DNA from: Hahellaceae bacterium
GTDB lineage: Bacteria; Pseudomonadota; Gammaproteobacteria; Pseudomonadales; Oleiphilaceae
Direction of reading: 5' to 3'
NCBI GenBank assembly: GCA_024234505.1
Contig: JACKOD010000002.1
Span: 749,159 to 813,158 of the forward strand
DNA: 64,000 nt
Position numbers and translations under genes: made by a program. The notes below the pieces were generated by a model that did not search any database, was not told the DNA's origin, and saw nothing but the letters and a program-made list of their open reading frames with translations. Of this stretch, positions 16,042-24,373 are shown in pieces (position 1 is the stretch's first letter; each line of letters starts with the position of its first letter).

Positions 16042-18069
16042 ATGTCTATTCGCGAATCAATCAGGTTTCGGCTGCTGTTTTACACCTTGCTCTGTAGTTC
16101 GCTGATAACGTTAGTGATTACGTCACTGCAACTCTATCTGGATTATAAAAACGAAGTTAATTTTATTGAAGATCGTTTCGCATTAATCGAAAACAGCTAT
16201 GTTGTGCCACTTTCCCACTCCGTCTGGAATTTCGATGAGAACGCGGCAAATGTGCAATTGGCCGGTATGCTGACGTTACCCGATCTGGTCTACGCCAAGG
16301 TTGTGCAAGACGACGAACTTCTGATCAGCCAGGGAAGGGAGCCTGAAAACCGGCAATTTCTGGTGACTCATGATTATGCGCTGGCCTATCCGATAGAAGG
16401 CCGCGCCATGGCGCTTGGAACATTAACGGTTGTGGCCAATCTGGAAAGCATTTATGTGCGACTATTCGATCGGATGCTCGTTATCCTGGGATCACAAGGG
16501 GTAAAAACCTTTCTTACCTCCGCATTTTTTCTGTTTATCGTCCAGCTTTTGGTGACGAGACATCTGACCAGTATTGCGAACTACGCAAATAGCCTGATGC
16601 ATACCAATATGCAATCGACCCTCAAATTGAATCGTGCTGTCAGGCATCCGGAGGATGAGCTGGAGTCGCTGTGTAATGCGATTAATCACATGCGAGTCAG
16701 CGCGCTTCAGGATTGGCAACGCCAACACTGTCTGGTTCAGTTGGCGCAGCGACTGGCTGCCGTTAACGACCCCCTGAGTGTGATGAAATGCGCGTTATCC
16801 TATCTCCTGGACAAACTGGCGCTGACGCCGCAATCGCGCGCCGATGTGTATTTCAGGGGGATTCATCTTTCAGCGAAGAATGTACGAACGGAAGCTGTAT
16901 ATGATCAACTGGTGTTGCAGCCTATTGTAGACGCAGACAGTCTGTCGGACTGCTACGTCAGGAGCGACGTTATGCTGCCGCCACAACTGGCAACAACCGA
17001 TGGGGCGCAGCAAACTGAGATTGACATTGATCGCTCGGAAGTTCGTCTGATTTGCCGGGACGAAGGGCAATTGATGTTTTGTATTCACCTGGAAGATGTC
17101 GATGCCGAACTGCTCTGCGATAGCCGCGAGCAGGAGCTGTTTCCTACCTTGATGCAATATCTGTTGTTGAAGCTGCGAAATGTGCAGGCCACCCAGTTTC
17201 TCGAAAGTAAAGTGAAAGAGAAGGCGAATAAACTACAGGCGGTGATAGATGCATTGATCGAAAAAAATAACGACTTTCAACAGGCTCAAAAGCAGTTGGT
17301 ACACTCGGAAAAAATGTCGAGTTTGGGCACATTGGTTGCCGGTGCGGCACACGAAATCGGAAATCCGAACAACTTCATATCCGTCAGCGCATCAAACCTG
17401 TTGAATGACCTGTTGAATGTCCAGCAGTTTATCTACGAGCTGGCGGAGGGTGAAGCCGAAGTACAAGCTGAATTTGACCTCCACTTTACCAAACTGTATC
17501 AACATCTGGCGTTGATTACGGAGGGAACCGAACGTATTTCAAAATTGGTGAATGGACTACGCAACTTTTCGAGATTTGATAAGTCTGAGATTGCGCCAAC
17601 CCATCTCAGCGGTGCCTTGGAATCCACGCTGAGACTAGTCAAGTCGGCATACTCGGCAATCATTGAGTTTCGTCTGGATCTGCAAAGCGACCCGGAGATC
17701 TTGGCCAACGAAGACCAAATGAGTCAGGTTTTTATGAATCTGCTGGTCAATGCGTGCCAGTCCATCGAAGAAAAACGCAAAGGGCTGCAGAGCGTTAAAG
17801 CGTTTAACGGTTTAATTCAGATTTCGAGTCGAACAGAAGGGCAGAACTTTGTAATCGAAATCACCGACAACGGCCTTGGTATGACAGCAAAGCAACAGGC
17901 CAAAGCCTTCGAACCCTTTTTTACTACCAAACCCGTGGGGCAGGGCACGGGGTTGGGTCTATCTATTTCGTACCAGATCATTCAGGGGCACAGCGGAACA
18001 TTGCAGTGTCACTCCAACCCCGGAGAGGGAGTGACTTTTACCCTAAGTTTACCAATATCCAGTCTGTAG
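16042..18069 (+). CDS. Membrane sensor histidine kinase
   Basis: A 675-residue inner-membrane kinase. A first membrane segment lies at about 10-34, a periplasmic sensor of ~120 residues follows (with VPLSHSVWNFDENAANVQLAG, seen in many small extracellular sensor domains), and a second membrane segment spans about 153-172. A HAMP-like linker, a ~200-residue cytoplasmic region and a coiled coil precede the H-box with His437 (AAHEIGNPNNF). The ATPase domain shows FMNLLVNACQSIEEK, ITDNGLGM and GTGLGLSISYQI. It begins 11 bases after the binding protein gene. The likely output is the REC-GGDEF protein encoded first in the operon. Confidence 0.9.
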   Translation: MSIRESIRFRLLFYTLLCSSLITLVITSLQLYLDYKNEVNFIEDRFALIENSYVVPLSHSVWNFDENAANVQLAGMLTLPDLVYAKVVQDDELLISQGREPENRQFLVTHDYALAYPIEGRAMALGTLTVVANLESIYVRLFDRMLVILGSQGVKTFLTSAFFLFIVQLLVTRHLTSIANYANSLMHTNMQSTLKLNRAVRHPEDELESLCNAINHMRVSALQDWQRQHCLVQLAQRLAAVNDPLSVMKCALSYLLDKLALTPQSRADVYFRGIHLSAKNVRTEAVYDQLVLQPIVDADSLSDCYVRSDVMLPPQLATTDGAQQTEIDIDRSEVRLICRDEGQLMFCIHLEDVDAELLCDSREQELFPTLMQYLLLKLRNVQATQFLESKVKEKANKLQAVIDALIEKNNDFQQAQKQLVHSEKMSSLGTLVAGAAHEIGNPNNFISVSASNLLNDLLNVQQFIYELAEGEAEVQAEFDLHFTKLYQHLALITEGTERISKLVNGLRNFSRFDKSEIAPTHLSGALESTLRLVKSAYSAIIEFRLDLQSDPEILANEDQMSQVFMNLLVNACQSIEEKRKGLQSVKAFNGLIQISSRTEGQNFVIEITDNGLGMTAKQQAKAFEPFFTTKPVGQGTGLGLSISYQIIQGHSGTLQCHSNPGEGVTFTLSLPISSL

Positions 18070-18072
18070 GCT

Positions 18073-18297
18073 TTAATTCAGCCCCATGCCAACCACCATA
18101 CCCACCGCAACACCCAGCCCGATAAAAATGGAACCAACCACGATACCTACCGCCACATTACCTTTTTCAAGTTGTTCATGGGCAGAAAAAGGGGTGATTT
18201 TATCAAACCACTTATAGCCTAGTACCATGGTAGACAGGGTGAGCAGCGCCCCTAAAATGGCATAAATAAAATTAAGCGCGATGATGCTGAAGTCCAT
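18073..18297 (-). CDS. DUF350 family small membrane protein
   Basis: A 74-residue protein with two membrane segments (IIALNFIYAILGALLTLSTMV and AVGIVVGSIFIGLGVAVGMV) around the conserved FDKITPFSAHEQLEKGNVAV. This matches DUF350, whose function is not established. Its ATG lies one base after the transglycosylase stop codon, so translation is probably coupled. It converges on the histidine kinase gene with a three-base gap and no visible terminator. Confidence 0.85.
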   Translation of the reverse strand: MDFSIIALNFIYAILGALLTLSTMVLGYKWFDKITPFSAHEQLEKGNVAVGIVVGSIFIGLGVAVGMVVGMGLN

Positions 18298-18298
18298 G

Positions 18299-18883
18299 TC
18301 AGATGTCCTCTTTGATTTGCTCGATTTTACGAACGTAGTTAATGGTTTCTTTACTGTGTTTACCGGTGACTCTGGGAAGGACTTTTTCTACCGATGCCCA
18401 TTTTTTGGGATTTAAACCCTGATTGATTGCCACTCGTTGTGCTTTGAGAATATTCCCTTTGCCTGCATTGTAAGAGCCAAAGGTAAAACGCAGACGGCTT
18501 TCGATAGATCGTCCGGATTCCCAGTAATCAAATAACTGTTTGTTGTACCAGAGCGCGGCGGCAATATTCCAGCGTGGGTCGGTGGACTGACCTTCAATAT
18601 ATTTGTTCTTCTTTTGAATCTCGTTATAGGTCGCGGGCATAATCTGCATCAAGCCTTTAGCTCCGACATGAGATTTGGCTTCCGGGTTGAGATTGGATTC
18701 GGCCACGGCCTGGGCTTTGAAGTATTTCCAGTCGAAGCCGGGGCCAAAATAGCGCTTGGTGTATTTGGAAAAATACGCATCAAAATCGGTATGTTGGCTG
18801 TATTTGGCAAAGCTATCGGCTTGGGCATAGGCACCCAGAAAGCTAAAACCCAGCGTAAACAGTCTGACATATAAATAGCGCAT
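18299..18883 (-). CDS. Lytic transglycosylase (SLT domain)
   Basis: A 194-residue exported murein lyase. A signal peptide (YVRLFTLGFSFLGAYAQA) precedes an SLT-type catalytic domain: FKAQAVAESNLNPEAKS holds the catalytic Glu, and SHVGAKGLMQIMPATYNE and FTFGSYNAGKGNILKAQR are the second and third conserved blocks. The domain resembles the C-terminal part of MltF. It cleaves the MurNAc-GlcNAc bond of peptidoglycan to the 1,6-anhydro product. The start at 18883 is chosen because GGAGGG lies four bases upstream. It is co-transcribed with the DUF350 gene downstream. Confidence 0.9.
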   Translation of the reverse strand: MRYLYVRLFTLGFSFLGAYAQADSFAKYSQHTDFDAYFSKYTKRYFGPGFDWKYFKAQAVAESNLNPEAKSHVGAKGLMQIMPATYNEIQKKNKYIEGQSTDPRWNIAAALWYNKQLFDYWESGRSIESRLRFTFGSYNAGKGNILKAQRVAINQGLNPKKWASVEKVLPRVTGKHSKETINYVRKIEQIKEDI

Positions 18884-19073
18884 GTTTCCCTCCGGTGCTC
18901 CTCCCGACACGTGCAAGTGTGGAGTATAAACCAGGAGAGGGCTCTCGCTCTATAAGTAACCCCCAGGAGCATTGAAGAGATATGTTCCGTTTTTTCGCCG
19001 CGATGATACTGAGGGGCTTAACACGGTTACAATGGGGATGCGTCAGTGTTTTCTATAGCAAGGATGATTGGCA

Positions 19074-19274
19074 ATGTTAAAACCCGAACCTTTGAGATCA
19101 ACATTACCTGAAGCGCTTAAGGAAGCCATTGCCATCGTAAAGGCTTCGGGTGATGAAGTGGCTTTCGATGAAAATGAATTAGCACTCATGAGTGCTGCGG
19201 CCAATGGCTACATCACATATGACGAAGTAGCCAGGAGGCTAATCGAAAAGTATCGCGAAAGAAAAGTACCGTGA
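19074..19274 (+). CDS. Small VbhA-antitoxin-like protein, function unknown
   Basis: A 66-residue acidic-to-basic protein. The C-terminal half (ELALMSAAANGYITYDEVARRLIEKYRE) resembles the short helical domain of VbhA-type antitoxins, in which a Gly-x-Ile/Ser segment precedes a final helix. I am not sure of this link. The ATG at 19074 has AGGA nine bases upstream. No Fic or other toxin gene follows; downstream there is only a hairpin and then purD on the opposite strand. It could be an orphan antitoxin or an unrelated small protein. Confidence 0.5.
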   Translation: MLKPEPLRSTLPEALKEAIAIVKASGDEVAFDENELALMSAAANGYITYDEVARRLIEKYRERKVP

Positions 19275-19290
19275 AAGCTGATCCAATGCT

Positions 19291-19318
19291 CTGGCTGGGG
19301 GCAACGGGCCCCCACCAG
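19291..19318. terminator. GC-rich hairpin between convergent genes
   Basis: CTGGCTGGGGGC, loop AACGG, GCCCCCACCAG forms a strong stem between the small plus-strand gene and purD on the minus strand. No T-run follows on either strand, so termination is probable but not certain. Confidence 0.45.
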
Positions 19319-19335
19319 CTGAACCGGTCTTATGT

Positions 19336-20628
19336 TCAGGACAGTTTCTTTTCCCGCGCGATTTCGCGGTAGGCGATGTCGCCACGGTAGAAGCTGCCAT
19401 CCCATTTGATCTGCTTAACGAGATCATAGGCGCGTTTTTGTGCGGCGGTCACGGTGTCACCCAAACCGACCACACACAATACCCGCCCACCGTTGGTAAC
19501 GACGTTTTCGCCTTCCATTTTGGTGCCGGCATGGAAAACTTTTTCGCCTTCGGGGGAGTGGGTTGGCAGGCCACGAATTTCGTCGCCTTTAGGGTAGTCT
19601 TCCGGGTAGCCGTTGGCTGCCATGACCACACCGACCGAGGCACGGGTATCCCACTGGGAGTCTTGTTCGTTCAGCTTGCCGTCGACTGCGGCCTGACAAA
19701 GCGCGACCAGATCTGATTGCATTCGCATCATGATTGGCTGGGTTTCGGGATCACCGAAGCGACAGTTGAACTCGATGACCTTGGGCGCACCTTCCGTATT
19801 AATCATCAGGCCTGCGTACAGAAAGCCGGTATAAGGGTTACCTTCAGCAGCCATGCCACGCACGGTAGGATAGATTATCTCTTCCATGATGCGCTGGTGT
19901 ACCGCTGGGGTCACTACCGGTGCGGGTGAATAGGCTCCCATGCCGCCCGTGTTCGGGCCGGTATCGCCATCGCCGACACGTTTGTGATCCTGACTGGTTG
20001 CCATGGCCAGCACGTTTTCACCGTCGACCATCACAATAAAGCTGGCTTCTTCGCCGTCGAGAAACTCTTCTACCACTACGCGATGGCCGGCATCACCAAA
20101 CTTGTTACCCGCTAACATATCGCGAATAGCATCTTCGGCCTGAGCCAGTGTCATAGCGACAATCACGCCTTTTCCTGCGGCCAGACCGTCGGCTTTAATG
20201 ACGATGGGGGCGCCTTTTTCACGCACATAAGCCAGGGCCTGGTCTACATCAGTAAAGTTCTGATAAGCGCCGGTCGGAATCTGGTGACGTGCCAGGAAGT
20301 CTTTGGTGAAGGCTTTGGAGCCTTCCAGCTGTGCGGCATTGGCGGTGGGTCCGAAGATGCGCAGGCCACGTTCGCGGAACAGGTCTACTACACCTTTAAC
20401 CAAAGGCGCTTCCGGGCCGACGATCGTGAGACCAATCTGGTTGGTTTGGGCAAAATTGGCCAGACCTTCGATGTCCAGTACGTCAATCGCAACGTTTTCG
20501 ACTTTGGTTTCGAGCGCGGTACCGGCGTTGCCGGGCGCTACAAATACTTTTTCAACATAGTCAGGCTGGGCGGCCTTCCATGCTAGGGCGTGTTCGCGAC
20601 CGCCGTTACCGATGATGAGTATTTTCAT
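19336..20628 (-). CDS. purD: Phosphoribosylamine-glycine ligase (GAR synthetase)
   Basis: It joins glycine to phosphoribosylamine with ATP, the second step of purine synthesis. The 430 residues begin MKILIIGNGGREHALAWK. The ATP-grasp core shows PIVIKADGLAAGKGVIVA near 145-162, VVEEFLDGEEASFIVMVDG near 185, and IEFNCRFGDPETQPIM near 283-298. It lies downstream of purH on the same strand, separated by a 311-bp repeat-filled gap, and the two are usually paired. The start ATG at 20628 is fixed by the universal N-terminal Rossmann motif. Confidence 0.97.
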   Translation of the reverse strand: MKILIIGNGGREHALAWKAAQPDYVEKVFVAPGNAGTALETKVENVAIDVLDIEGLANFAQTNQIGLTIVGPEAPLVKGVVDLFRERGLRIFGPTANAAQLEGSKAFTKDFLARHQIPTGAYQNFTDVDQALAYVREKGAPIVIKADGLAAGKGVIVAMTLAQAEDAIRDMLAGNKFGDAGHRVVVEEFLDGEEASFIVMVDGENVLAMATSQDHKRVGDGDTGPNTGGMGAYSPAPVVTPAVHQRIMEEIIYPTVRGMAAEGNPYTGFLYAGLMINTEGAPKVIEFNCRFGDPETQPIMMRMQSDLVALCQAAVDGKLNEQDSQWDTRASVGVVMAANGYPEDYPKGDEIRGLPTHSPEGEKVFHAGTKMEGENVVTNGGRVLCVVGLGDTVTAAQKRAYDLVKQIKWDGSFYRGDIAYREIAREKKLS

Positions 20629-20662
20629 GTTGGTTTCCTGATAGCTTTGAAGTGGTGCCAGC

Positions 20663-20930
20663 CCTCTCCCCCAACCCCTCTCCCACGAGTGGGAGAGGGG
20701 CGTTTGCCATAAGCGTGTTCTCTGGCTTCACTTTTTTCTCCCACGAGTGGAAGAGGGGTGTTTGCCATAAGCATGTTCTCTGACCTCCCTTTTTTATCCC
20801 ACGAGTGGGAGAGGGGCGTTTGTCACAAGCATGTTCTCTGGCTTCACTCTTTTCTCCCACGAGTAGCGCGAGGCCGCATCAAGATTTTATTCCCTCTCCC
20901 CCGAGGGGGAGAGGGTTAGGGAGAGGGGGC
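20663..20930. repeat. Tandem 58-bp repeat array with flanking CCCTCTCCC elements
   Basis: The purH-purD gap holds no gene. TCCCACGAGT recurs at 20681, 20739, 20797 and (degenerate after it) 20855, exactly 58 bp apart. Each unit carries a palindrome around CCCACGAGTGGG, then GAGGGG, a GTTTGCCATAAGC-like segment and TGTTCTCTGGCTTCACT. The array is bracketed by CCCTCTCCC elements at 20663-20680 and 20892-20930, the latter with a CCCCCGAGGGGG core. There are no spacers, so it is not CRISPR. Confidence 0.9.
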
Positions 20931-20939
20931 TTTGCTGTC

Positions 20940-22523
20940 TTAGTGCCTGAAGTGTCTCATACCGGTAAAGACCATGGCGATACCATGTTCGTTAGCTGCA
21001 TCGATGACTTCCTGGTCGCGTATGGATCCGCCGGGTTGAATGACTGCGGTGATGCCTGCCGCAGCGGCGGCGTCAATACCATCCCTGAACGGGAAAAATG
21101 CGTCCGAGGACATGACGGAACCGGGCACTTCCAGTCCTTCATCAGCCGCTTTGATTCCGGCAATTTTAGCACTGTAAACGCGGCTCATCTGTCCGGCGCC
21201 AATGCCGATGGTACGACCGTTTTTGGCGTAGACAATGGCGTTGGATTTCACGTACTTGGCTACTTCCCAGGCGAACAGCAGATCGTTCAGTTCCTGCTCG
21301 GTTGGGGCGCGTTTGGTTACCATCTTGAGTTCATCAAGATTGACCATCCCCAGATCGCGTTCCTGAACCAGTAAGCCGCCGTTGACTCGCTTGTAATCGA
21401 ATCCGCCGACACGATCGCGGTCAAACTCGCCACAAGCGAGCAGACGCACATTGGGCTTGGCTGAGACGATCTGGATGGCTTCATCGCTAATGGTGGGCGC
21501 AATAATCACTTCCACAAACTGGCGGTCGATAATTGCTTTGGCTGTGCCGCCGTCCAGTTCGCGGTTGAAGGCAATAATGCCGCCAAACGCAGAGGTCGGA
21601 TCAGTGGCATAGGCCAGATTGTAGGCTTGCAAAATGTCGGCACCGATCGCTACACCACAAGGGTTGGCGTGTTTCACGATCACGCAGGCCGGATCAGCGA
21701 AAGGCTTGACGCACTCCAGCGCGGCATCGGTATCTGCCACATTGTTGTAAGACAGTTCTTTGCCTTGCAACTGCTTGGCCGTACTGATGCTGGCTTCCTG
21801 AGGATTGCGCTCCACGTAAAATGCGGCTTGTTGGTGAGGGTTTTCACCGTAACGCATGTCCTGGGCTTTCACAAACTGGGTGTTAAAAGTGCGCGGGAAC
21901 AGGTCGGATTCGTTATCTGAGGTGCGCGTGCCGAAGTAGTTGGCGATTGCACCGTCGTAAGCCGCAGTATGTTCATAGGCTTTGATGGCCAGATCAAAAC
22001 AGGTTTGTTTGGCTACCGCACCCTGAGAAGCCTGCATTTCTTCAAGCACGCGGGCGTAGTCGCTACTGTTTACAACGATAGCAACGTGGGCGTGGTTTTT
22101 GGCTGCAGCTCGAACCATGGTCGGGCCACCGATATCAATGTTTTCGATCGCGGTTTCGAGGTCACAGTCAGGACGGGCAACGGTTTGTTCGAACGGGTAC
22201 AGGTTCACGACTACCATGTCGATCGGCTGGATGCCGTGTTTCGCCATAACGGCGTCATCAATACCGCGGCGGCCCAGAATGCCACCGTGAATCTTGGGGT
22301 GCAGGGTTTTTACCCGGCCATCCATCATTTCAGGAAAACCGGTGTAATCCGACACTTCTACTGCAGCAATGCCCTGTTCTGTCAGTAGTTTAAAGGTGCC
22401 TCCGGTGGAGAGAATTTCAACGCCCATGGCGCTCAATGCTTTGGCGAAATCAACAATGCCGGTTTTGTCAGAAACACTGATCAAAGCCCGCTGAATGCGA
22501 ATACCTGAGGTTGCGTCAGTCAT
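20940..22523 (-). CDS. purH: Bifunctional AICAR transformylase/IMP cyclohydrolase
   Basis: It performs the last two steps of IMP synthesis. The 527-residue protein has an N-terminal MGS-like cyclohydrolase domain ([51 protein letters not shown]) and a C-terminal transformylase domain ([61 protein letters not shown]). The ATG at 22523 ([14 protein letters not shown]) matches the family. No ribosome site precedes it; a 47-codon ORF with a good site ends eight bases inside it, so translation may be coupled. It lies between fis and purD, the Pseudomonas order. Confidence 0.96.
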   Translation of the reverse strand: MTDATSGIRIQRALISVSDKTGIVDFAKALSAMGVEILSTGGTFKLLTEQGIAAVEVSDYTGFPEMMDGRVKTLHPKIHGGILGRRGIDDAVMAKHGIQPIDMVVVNLYPFEQTVARPDCDLETAIENIDIGGPTMVRAAAKNHAHVAIVVNSSDYARVLEEMQASQGAVAKQTCFDLAIKAYEHTAAYDGAIANYFGTRTSDNESDLFPRTFNTQFVKAQDMRYGENPHQQAAFYVERNPQEASISTAKQLQGKELSYNNVADTDAALECVKPFADPACVIVKHANPCGVAIGADILQAYNLAYATDPTSAFGGIIAFNRELDGGTAKAIIDRQFVEVIIAPTISDEAIQIVSAKPNVRLLACGEFDRDRVGGFDYKRVNGGLLVQERDLGMVNLDELKMVTKRAPTEQELNDLLFAWEVAKYVKSNAIVYAKNGRTIGIGAGQMSRVYSAKIAGIKAADEGLEVPGSVMSSDAFFPFRDGIDAAAAAGITAVIQPGGSIRDQEVIDAANEHGIAMVFTGMRHFRH

Positions 22524-22659
22524 GATGATGTTTTTGCTTGCACTTGAGATTGGCGACAGGGAGGGCGAACCCTCCCGCATACGTGGGAGCTATTTGTGCG
22601 CTGTAGGCACGGCCTGAACGGGTCGCACTGAGTGCGATGGTTGTTACTTGTTGCGTCAT
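22516..22659 (-). CDS. Candidate small leader ORF overlapping the purH start
   Basis: A 47-codon ORF ([20 protein letters not shown] at its N-terminus) starts at an ATG preceded by AAGGGAG with seven bases of spacing. Its TGA lies inside the purH start in the overlap ATGACTGA. A perfect stem GGGAGGG-TTCG-CCCTCCC (22557-22574) is contained within it. I recognise no homologue. It could be a translational coupler or leader peptide for purH, or a chance ORF; the strong ribosome site and absence of one for purH favour function. Confidence 0.4.
   Translation of the reverse strand: MTQQVTTIALSATRSGRAYSAQIAPTYAGGFALPVANLKCKQKHHHD
22557..22574 (-). promoter_or_regulatory. Stable tetraloop hairpin upstream of purH
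   Basis: On the purH strand the sequence GGGAGGGTTCGCCCTCCC makes a 7-bp GC stem with a UUCG loop, about 35 bases before the start codon. No U-run follows, so it is not a classical terminator; it may affect translation or mRNA stability. A second dyad TCGCACT-G-AGTGCGA lies at 22623-22637. Confidence 0.5.
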
Positions 22660-22729
22660 TTGGCCACTCCCTTCGTTTTCTTCCCGGGGCGGGTGATAGA
22701 CACTCGCGACCTCAGGAATCCGAAAAGAA

Positions 22730-23038
22730 TTATAGCAGACCGTATTGCTTCAGTTTCTTACGCAGCGTGCCACGGTTCAGACCCAGCAGCACAGACGCTT
22801 TGGTCTGATTGTTACGGCAGTAACGCATCACTTGTTCGAGGAGTGGTGCTTCTACTTCATTGAGTACCAGGTTATAAACGTCTGTCGCGTTTGCTCCGTC
22901 CAGTTGGGCGAAGTAGTTTTGCAAGGTTTTTTCAACGCAATCACGCAAGGTGGCTGCGCCGGCAATAGCAGTCCCGTGTTGGGATGCCACTTCCGCCTGA
23001 ACTGCAGACGAGCTTTCTGCATAGCTTTCGATACTCAT
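22730..23038 (-). CDS. fis: DNA-binding protein Fis
   Basis: A nucleoid protein that bends DNA and activates stable RNA promoters in growing cells. The 102-residue product has the C-terminal helix-turn-helix at [33 protein letters not shown], nearly identical to the family. The N-terminal part is Ser/Ala-rich and less conserved. It follows dusB by 81 bases on the same strand, the usual dusB-fis operon, and purH follows downstream. Confidence 0.95.
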   Translation of the reverse strand: MSIESYAESSSAVQAEVASQHGTAIAGAATLRDCVEKTLQNYFAQLDGANATDVYNLVLNEVEAPLLEQVMRYCRNNQTKASVLLGLNRGTLRKKLKQYGLL

Positions 23039-23119
23039 GCGGCGATATCCTCTCCGATAAATGGTTAGTCTGACAGTATGATGCAGCGAGAATGAGCGGT
23101 AATCCCGCTAGTCAGCACA

Positions 23120-24091
23120 CTAGTGAATCGTATTTTCAAAAAACGCTTCGATGCTATCGAGCTGCTGTTGTGCAGACTCAAAGCTATTAAATCCGGCTCT
23201 GAAAGCATGACCCTGCGGCAGGGTTTTCATATACCAGCCGACATGCTTTCGGGCAATGCGCAAGCCCAGATAGTCACCGTAAAACCGGTGTAATTCCTTG
23301 ACGTGCATTAACAGTGTCTGTCTGACTTCAGCCGTGTTGGCTGACGGCAGTTTTTCACCGGTTTTCAGGTAATGCAGAATCTCCCGGAATATCCAGGGAT
23401 TGCCTTGGGCTGCACGGCCAATCAACAATCCATCCGCCTGTGTGTGATCAAGCACAAAACGGGCCTTTTCGGGAGAGTCGATATCGCCGTTGGCAAACAC
23501 AGGAATGCTGACACGCTGCTTTACCCGGGCGATGGTTTCGTACTCTGCTTCACCTTCAAATTTACAGGCCCGCGTCCGTCCATGAATGGCTAACGCCTGA
23601 ATGCCGGCATCTTCCGCGATTCTGGCAATGGTTAACGCATTGCGATTTTCGCTATCCCAGCCAGTGCGGATTTTCAGTGTCACCGGAACGGTCACCGCTT
23701 TTACCACGCTTTGCAGTATTTCAGTGACCAGCGCTTCATCGCGCAACAATGCAGAGCCTGCCGCCCGGTTACAGACTTTCTTGGCAGGGCAACCCATATT
23801 GATGTCGATGATCTGTGCGCCGCGTTCTTCGTTCATTCTTGCTGCGTTGGCAAGCATGTCGGGATCGGCGCCCGCGATCTGTACTGATCTGGGTTCGGCT
23901 TCATCTTCATGATTCAGTCGGAAATAGGACTTACGGGTATCCCATAAATCGGGATTCGCGATGACCATTTCCGATACTGCCATGCCTGCACCCAGCTGAC
24001 GGCAAAGTCGCCTGAAAGGCAGATCCGTTACTCCGGCCATGGGGGCCAGTATTAACGGGTTTTCCAGATTGTAAGGGCCTATTGTCAGCAT
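23120..24091 (-). CDS. dusB: tRNA-dihydrouridine synthase B
   Basis: It reduces a specific uridine in the tRNA D-loop using FMN. The 323 residues follow the Dus TIM-barrel: LILAPMAGVTDLPFRRLCRQ, QIAGADPDMLANAARM, DINMGCPAKKVCNRAAGSAL (with the catalytic Cys in KKVCN), and GLLIGRAAQGNPWIFREI. The ATG at 24091 (MLTIGPYNLENPL) corresponds to E. coli DusB MRIGQYQLRN; an ATG 12 codons upstream would add residues that do not align. It heads the dusB-fis unit. The 282-bp upstream gap has a weak terminator for the previous operon and probably the promoter. Confidence 0.95.
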   Translation of the reverse strand: MLTIGPYNLENPLILAPMAGVTDLPFRRLCRQLGAGMAVSEMVIANPDLWDTRKSYFRLNHEDEAEPRSVQIAGADPDMLANAARMNEERGAQIIDINMGCPAKKVCNRAAGSALLRDEALVTEILQSVVKAVTVPVTLKIRTGWDSENRNALTIARIAEDAGIQALAIHGRTRACKFEGEAEYETIARVKQRVSIPVFANGDIDSPEKARFVLDHTQADGLLIGRAAQGNPWIFREILHYLKTGEKLPSANTAEVRQTLLMHVKELHRFYGDYLGLRIARKHVGWYMKTLPQGHAFRAGFNSFESAQQQLDSIEAFFENTIH

Positions 24092-24270
24092 GACTTGAGC
24101 TACATCTCTGTGAAACCTGGGGTCCATTACGTTCCCCGCTACCGTTCGCCACGCCGCATGCGGGTTGAATAATACGCCTGAAAATCAGGCTAAAAACCGT
24201 ACATGGGGGGCTATTTCAGGGGCGCTAATAATACTCTCAGAGGGGGGGGCATGAAAGGGCTAAAATGCAC

Positions 24271-24297
24271 AAAAAAACGATTATTTTTCGTTCGTTT
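24271..24297 (-). terminator. Weak AT-rich terminator after the DUF3426 gene
   Basis: On the minus strand AACGA, loop AAAATAA, TCGTT is followed by TTTTT. The stem is only five base pairs but the T-run is good. It would end the aroQ-accB-accC-prmA-DUF3426 transcript before dusB. Confidence 0.4.
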
Positions 24298-24333
24298 TGG
24301 TTGACTTTTGATCTTCTTTTTGTATTTCACGGG

Positions 24334-24356
24334 ATTCGAACCGCTTTGGCACCCGA
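24334..24356 (-). other. tRNA T-arm-like remnant
   Basis: On the minus strand GCGGTTCGAATCCCGT contains GGTTCGAATCCC, the typical T-loop and flank of a bacterial tRNA. The five-base stem is not fully paired, and no matching acceptor 5' strand, D-arm or anticodon arm lies upstream. It is best read as a scar of a tRNA 3' end or a chance match. Confidence 0.3.
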
Positions 24357-24373
24357 CGGGCTGCAACCTTGCG

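Noticed and set aside
19274..19372. Short plus-strand frame after the VbhA-like gene, as a possible toxin
   Set aside because: It is about 32 codons, covers the intergenic hairpin and runs antisense into the end of purD.
20681..20880. Possible CRISPR array
   Set aside because: Units are contiguous 58-bp repeats without unique spacers and no cas genes are present.
24236..24250. G-run before dusB as a phase-variable tract
   Set aside because: It is not inside a reading frame or promoter spacer and only about nine bases long.
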